From positions 1,364,001 through 1,428,000 of the forward strand of contig NZ_CP028271.1 of NCBI RefSeq assembly GCF_009914055.1: a DNA stretch of 64,000 nt, written 5' to 3'. This DNA comes from Mixta intestinalis (lineage in GTDB: Bacteria > Pseudomonadota > Gammaproteobacteria > Enterobacterales > Enterobacteriaceae). A program made the position numbers and the translations under genes. This document shows positions 61,109-64,000 of the stretch, piece by piece. The stretch's first letter is position 1, and every line of letters begins with the position of its first letter. Under the pieces are notes generated by a model, which did not search any database, was not told the DNA's origin, and worked only from the letters and a program-made list of their open reading frames with translations.

Positions 61109-61584
61109 TTCTTACTCAGATCTTCCGGTTCGGGTTCCGGGACGGCATCGCAGCCGCTGGTATCTTTTTTCTGTAGCTCTTCCAGCGCATCGGCTACCGT
61201 ACGCTTCGCCAGCACTTTCAGCGAGGCCTCTTCCGCCTCCTGAGCGATAGACTTAAAGTACCAGCAGGCGTTAGCGCTAACCACGCAGCGGGCCGGAACC
61301 TCAGGTCGTGAGGCCCAGATTTTTTTATCCTCGATCACCGAAACATAAATATCGCGTAGCGTAATTTGATCGGCCGGGCGTCCAAGATGAATCGAACCGG
61401 TGCGGCCCAACGTGGAAACAATAATGCCATCACGCGTAAGCGGCACCATTAATTTACGAATAAAGCTGGGATTTGCTTCCAGACCATACGCCAGAATGGC
61501 GCTGGTGGAACGTTTTCCTGATTGCTCCGCCATCGCTACGCTCAAAACCATCTGCAAAGCTGTCGGGAAGCGGTAATCTAACAT
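61099..61584 (-). CDS. Rrf2-family transcriptional regulator
   Basis: About 161 residues from ATG 61584 (MLDYRFPTALQMVLSVAMAEQ), the family start; an upstream GTG at 61629 would add 15 residues. Winged helix in the first 70 residues with SAILAYGLEANPSFIRKLMVPLTRDGII. Two cysteines lie close together (PARCVVSANACWYFK), a third far C-terminal (SGCDAVPEPE). The set could sense redox or bind an iron-sulfur cluster, or, as in several Rrf2 relatives, electrophiles. Divergent from sotB with 375 bp between, so sotB is a plausible target. Confidence 0.85.
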   Translation of the reverse strand: MLDYRFPTALQMVLSVAMAEQSGKRSTSAILAYGLEANPSFIRKLMVPLTRDGIIVSTLGRTGSIHLGRPADQITLRDIYVSVIEDKKIWASRPEVPARCVVSANACWYFKSIAQEAEEASLKVLAKRTVADALEELQKKDTSGCDAVPEPEPEDLSKKSR

Positions 61585-61959
61585 TTCATCATCCTGGGTT
61601 ACGGCGGATATGGTTCTTTTTGGGGCCACGGCGGTGAAGAATCAATGCAAAATAATATAACAAACACAGTTACTTTTTTGAAGATAACCCGCAGGCGGGG
61701 GCACATATTCATAAATATCTCCCCCGTCTGCCCCCAGTAAAGCCCGGCTGGCGGGCGATGCGCTTCAGGCAAGGTAAACAGAGCGCGATAAAATTCAGGT
61801 CAGCCTTCTGCCCCACCGCGCCGTTTTTTTTATTTTCACTGTTTCACTTGCACGTTAAATCAACCACAATAGACGGCGTAATGTGATGCACGTCACCTTT
61901 TGATGCTAACATCACTATCTTCTTTAACTCTTTCATGCGTCTGGCATTCAGTAAATCCC
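61585..61959. other. Divergent promoter region between the Rrf2 regulator and sotB
   Basis: 375 bp without a gene. A dyad CGGGGG (61696-61701)/CCCCCG (61721-61726) encloses ATATT...AAATAT and is a candidate Rrf2-type operator. No clear ribosome site is seen ahead of the sotB ATG at 61960. Confidence 0.4.
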
Positions 61960-63141
61960 ATGCAAACACCCGTTTCCCGTAAAACAGCCTGGCTACGAGT
62001 TGTGCTGCTGGCTGTGGCAGCTTTTATTTTTAATACCACTGAATTTGTTCCGGTGGGCCTGCTTTCCGATATCGCCGCCTCGTTTGCGATGAAAACGCCG
62101 GAGGTGGGCGTAATGCTGACTATCTACGCCTGGGTGGTGGCGTTAATGTCGCTGCCGCTGATGCTGGTCACGCGCAATATCGAGCGGCGTTTACTGCTCA
62201 CCGCTATTTTCATGCTGTTCACCCTGAGTCATGTGCTATCGCTGCTGGCATGGAATTTTTGGGTGCTGGTGGCTTCGCGCATCGGTATTGCGCTGGCGCA
62301 TGCGATTTTCTGGTCAATCACCGCTTCGCTGGCGATTCGCGTTGCGCCTGCCGGTAAGAAAACCCAGGCGCTCAGCATGCTGGCTACCGGCACCGCGCTG
62401 GCGATGGTATTAGGCGTGCCGATCGGACGCATTATCGGTCAGTACCTGGGCTGGCGTACTACTTTTGGCATGATTGGTGTCTCAGCGCTGGCCCTGATGC
62501 TAATCCTGGTTAAGCTGCTGCCGAAACTGCCCAGCGAACATACCGGTTCGCTTAGCAGCGTGCCGATGCTGTTTAAACGTCCGGCGCTGGTCAGTATGTA
62601 TTTCCTGGTGACGCTGGTAGTGACGGCGCACTATACCGCCTACAGCTATATCGAGCCTTTTATGCAGGCGATCGCCTCGCAGGGTGAGAACTTCACGACC
62701 TTTTTGCTGTTGATCTTTGGCAGCGCCGGTATTATCGGCAGCATTATTTTCAGTCTGCTCGGCAATAAACTCCCTTCGGCGCTACTGCTGAGCGCGATTG
62801 GGCTGATCACCCTCTGTATGGGGCTGCTGCTGCTTGCGGCGGTACACCCGTTTGCCGTATCGGTGCTTTGCATTGTCTGGGGGATGGGCATGATGACGAT
62901 AGGCCTGGCGATGCAGGTGCGGGTACTGTCGCTGGCACCGGATGCGACTGACGTGGCGATGTCGCTGTTTTCTGGTATTTACAATATCGGTATCGGTGCC
63001 GGGGCGCTACTGGGAAATCAGGTCAGCCTGCATTTCAGAATGGCGGACGTTGGCAATGTCGGCGCCGTTATTGGCCTGCTGGCGCTGTTCTGGTGCATTT
63101 TTATTTTCCGCCGCTACCCTCAACTGCGCAGCAATGGCTAA
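61960..63141 (+). CDS. sotB: Sugar efflux transporter (MFS)
   Basis: 393 residues from ATG 61960 (MQTPVSRKTAWLRVVLLA), matching the start of E. coli SotB (YdeA); an earlier in-frame TTG/ATG at 61900-61903 lacks homology. Twelve membrane segments. Marks shared with SotB: FIFNTTEFVPVGLLSDIA, MLTIYAWVVALMSLPLML, AHAIFWSITASLAIR, TAHYTAYSYIEPFMQ and ALAPDATDVAMSLFSGI-like LAPDATDVAMSLF. SotB exports arabinose and related sugars and limits IPTG build-up. Divergent from the Rrf2 gene. A terminator follows. Confidence 0.93.
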   Translation: MQTPVSRKTAWLRVVLLAVAAFIFNTTEFVPVGLLSDIAASFAMKTPEVGVMLTIYAWVVALMSLPLMLVTRNIERRLLLTAIFMLFTLSHVLSLLAWNFWVLVASRIGIALAHAIFWSITASLAIRVAPAGKKTQALSMLATGTALAMVLGVPIGRIIGQYLGWRTTFGMIGVSALALMLILVKLLPKLPSEHTGSLSSVPMLFKRPALVSMYFLVTLVVTAHYTAYSYIEPFMQAIASQGENFTTFLLLIFGSAGIIGSIIFSLLGNKLPSALLLSAIGLITLCMGLLLLAAVHPFAVSVLCIVWGMGMMTIGLAMQVRVLSLAPDATDVAMSLFSGIYNIGIGAGALLGNQVSLHFRMADVGNVGAVIGLLALFWCIFIFRRYPQLRSNG

Positions 63142-63186
63142 TCAAAGGCGGAACTGACGGGCAATCATATACGTGACTTAACGATC

Positions 63187-63216
63187 AAAAAGGGCGGCCT
63201 TCACCGCCCTTTTTTT
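63187..63216. terminator. Bidirectional terminator between sotB and rhaM
   Basis: AAAAAGGGCGG (63187-63197) and CCGCCCTTTTT (63204-63214) form an 11-bp stem with A and T tracts on both sides. It serves both convergent genes and touches the rhaM stop codon. Confidence 0.88.
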
Positions 63217-63529
63217 ATGGCAGATAAAACACCTGTTTTAACGGCTGGCTGACCGGACTGTTGTCAAGGTTGGTTGGCATCAGCTCACGCATCGATGCCC
63301 ACCAGCGCTGACATACTTCCGTTTGCGCTACCGCTTCCCAGCGTTCTTCCGATTCAATCTCCACGCAGGCAAATAACAGGCTGCGCTGTTCATCAAGGAA
63401 GATGCTGTAGTGATGCGCGCCATGCGCCTTCAGCGTCTGTTCCAGCTCTGGCCAGATGGGAGAGTGGCGCTGCTGATAGGCTTCATGACAGTGCGGATAG
63501 ACCTGCATAACGAACGCTTTACGCAACAT
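63215..63529 (-). CDS. rhaM: L-rhamnose mutarotase
   Basis: 104 residues from ATG 63529 (MLRKAFVMQVYPHCHEAYQ), the same length as E. coli RhaM; an upstream ATG at 63541 would add four residues. It interconverts alpha- and beta-L-rhamnopyranose so that RhaA gets the right anomer. RHSPIWPELE, HGAHHYSIFLDE, EIESEERWEAVA and VCQRWW are shared. It overlaps the end of rhaD by 11 bp and is the last gene of the rha operon. Confidence 0.95.
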   Translation of the reverse strand: MLRKAFVMQVYPHCHEAYQQRHSPIWPELEQTLKAHGAHHYSIFLDEQRSLLFACVEIESEERWEAVAQTEVCQRWWASMRELMPTNLDNSPVSQPLKQVFYLP

Positions 63530-64000
63530 AGGCTGGCCCAATATCCAGCGCCGCCTGCCACGGCTTGACCTTAAAGCGTTTGCCCAGCGCTACCAGCTGT
63601 TCGGTAGTAATGCTCTGGCGCATGCCGCCCATCGAAAGCACTTTCACCACCACTTCGGAAGATTTTTCCGCGGTATCGATCAGACCGAAGGTTTCATCTA
63701 ACGTCGGTCCGGCACCAAAAATGCCGTGGAAAGGCCACATAACCAGGCTGTGAGAAGCCATCTGCTCTGCGGTGGCGTTGCCGATCTCGTCAGTGCCGGG
63801 CACCATCCACGGCACAATACCGACGCCGTCCGGGAATACCACCAGACATTCGGTACTGCCTTCCCAGAGCAGGCGGGTCAGCCGCGCCGAATCCAGTTCA
63901 ATCGCATAGCTGAGCGCCATAAAATTGGTGGCATGGCAGTGCATGATCACGCGATCGGCACCGTTGGTCAGCTGCTTACGCACGCTGTGCGACTGAAAAT
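63519..64000 (-). CDS. rhaD: Rhamnulose-1-phosphate aldolase, C-terminal part
   Basis: The last 160 residues, open through the right edge (the usual length is 274). Class II zinc aldolase that splits L-rhamnulose 1-phosphate to dihydroxyacetone phosphate and L-lactaldehyde. The zinc ligands are in MHCHATNFMALSY, the third His in WPFHGIFGAGPTLDETFGLIDT; WEGSTECLVVFPDGVGIVPWMVPGTDEI agrees with E. coli RhaD. An internal GTG at 63983 could be mistaken for the start. The remainder, and presumably rhaBA, lie beyond the window. Confidence 0.95.
   Translation of the reverse strand, partial: FQSHSVRKQLTNGADRVIMHCHATNFMALSYAIELDSARLTRLLWEGSTECLVVFPDGVGIVPWMVPGTDEIGNATAEQMASHSLVMWPFHGIFGAGPTLDETFGLIDTAEKSSEVVVKVLSMGGMRQSITTEQLVALGKRFKVKPWQAALDIGPAYVA

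Noticed and set aside
61900..61959. Upstream TTG/ATG start for sotB
   Set aside because: Adds 18-20 residues without similarity; ATG 61960 matches the E. coli SotB N terminus.
1..64000. CRISPR arrays, tRNA or rRNA genes, complete insertion sequences
   Set aside because: No regularly spaced repeats, no cloverleaf-like sequences with conserved arms and no transposase were noticed while reading; a dedicated scan was not possible.

Overview
The window looks like an Enterobacterales genome, most likely Erwiniaceae (Pantoea, Mixta or Erwinia). This is inferred from moderate-GC coding DNA and close relatives of E. coli AhpC/AhpF, SotB, RhaM/RhaD, PqqU, GabD/GabT and PuuP mixed with accessory genes. 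No replication, tRNA, rRNA or CRISPR feature was seen, so chromosome and large plasmid cannot be told apart.

Layout: (1) 1-8.6 kb, GABA and putrescine use: an APC permease (cut by the window edge), gabD, gabT, a divergent MocR/GabR-type regulator, a PuuP-like permease and a PuuB-like oxidase; the two permeases share a duplicated promoter segment. (2) 8.7-10.1 kb, a Cre/Dre-type tyrosine recombinase preceded by a 38-bp perfect inverted repeat almost identical to the rox site of phage D6 Dre. (3) 10.3-18.6 kb, an accessory stretch of aldo/keto reductases (one broken, one with a Tat-like leader), two LysR regulators, a quinone-reductase-like gene, remnants and an exported double ABM-domain protein. 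(4) 18.8-28 kb, a small peptide gene, a chemoreceptor, ahpCF, an arylamine N-acetyltransferase, an exported esterase and metC.

(5) 28-44 kb, a large and poorly described glycan locus. A leftward five-gene operon encodes an OpgC-like acyltransferase, a barrel-like envelope protein and a partner-switching module (REC-PP2C phosphatase, STAS protein, RsbW-like kinase). A divergent six-gene operon encodes a membrane glycosyltransferase 2, three DUF3131 paralogues, a soluble hybrid histidine kinase and an exported GH2 beta-mannosidase-like enzyme. The two arms probably make, trim, acylate and export a cell-envelope or secreted glycan under stress-type control.

(6) 44-46 kb, an AT-rich island with two tiny, translationally coupled genes whose products carry textbook double-glycine leaders (a candidate two-peptide bacteriocin). 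(7) 46-51 kb, the PQQ receptor pqqU, a GNAT enzyme, an XRE-cupin regulator divergent from a BenE-type transporter, and a KGG stress protein. (8) 52-59.5 kb, the srfABC operon followed by a convergent barnase/barstar pair. (9) 59.7-64 kb, a MarA/SoxS-type regulator, an Rrf2 regulator divergent from sotB, and rhaM plus the C-terminal part of rhaD at the right edge.

The strongest candidates for something new are the recombinase with its rox-like site, the double-glycine peptide pair, and the DUF3131/OpgC/partner-switch glycan locus.
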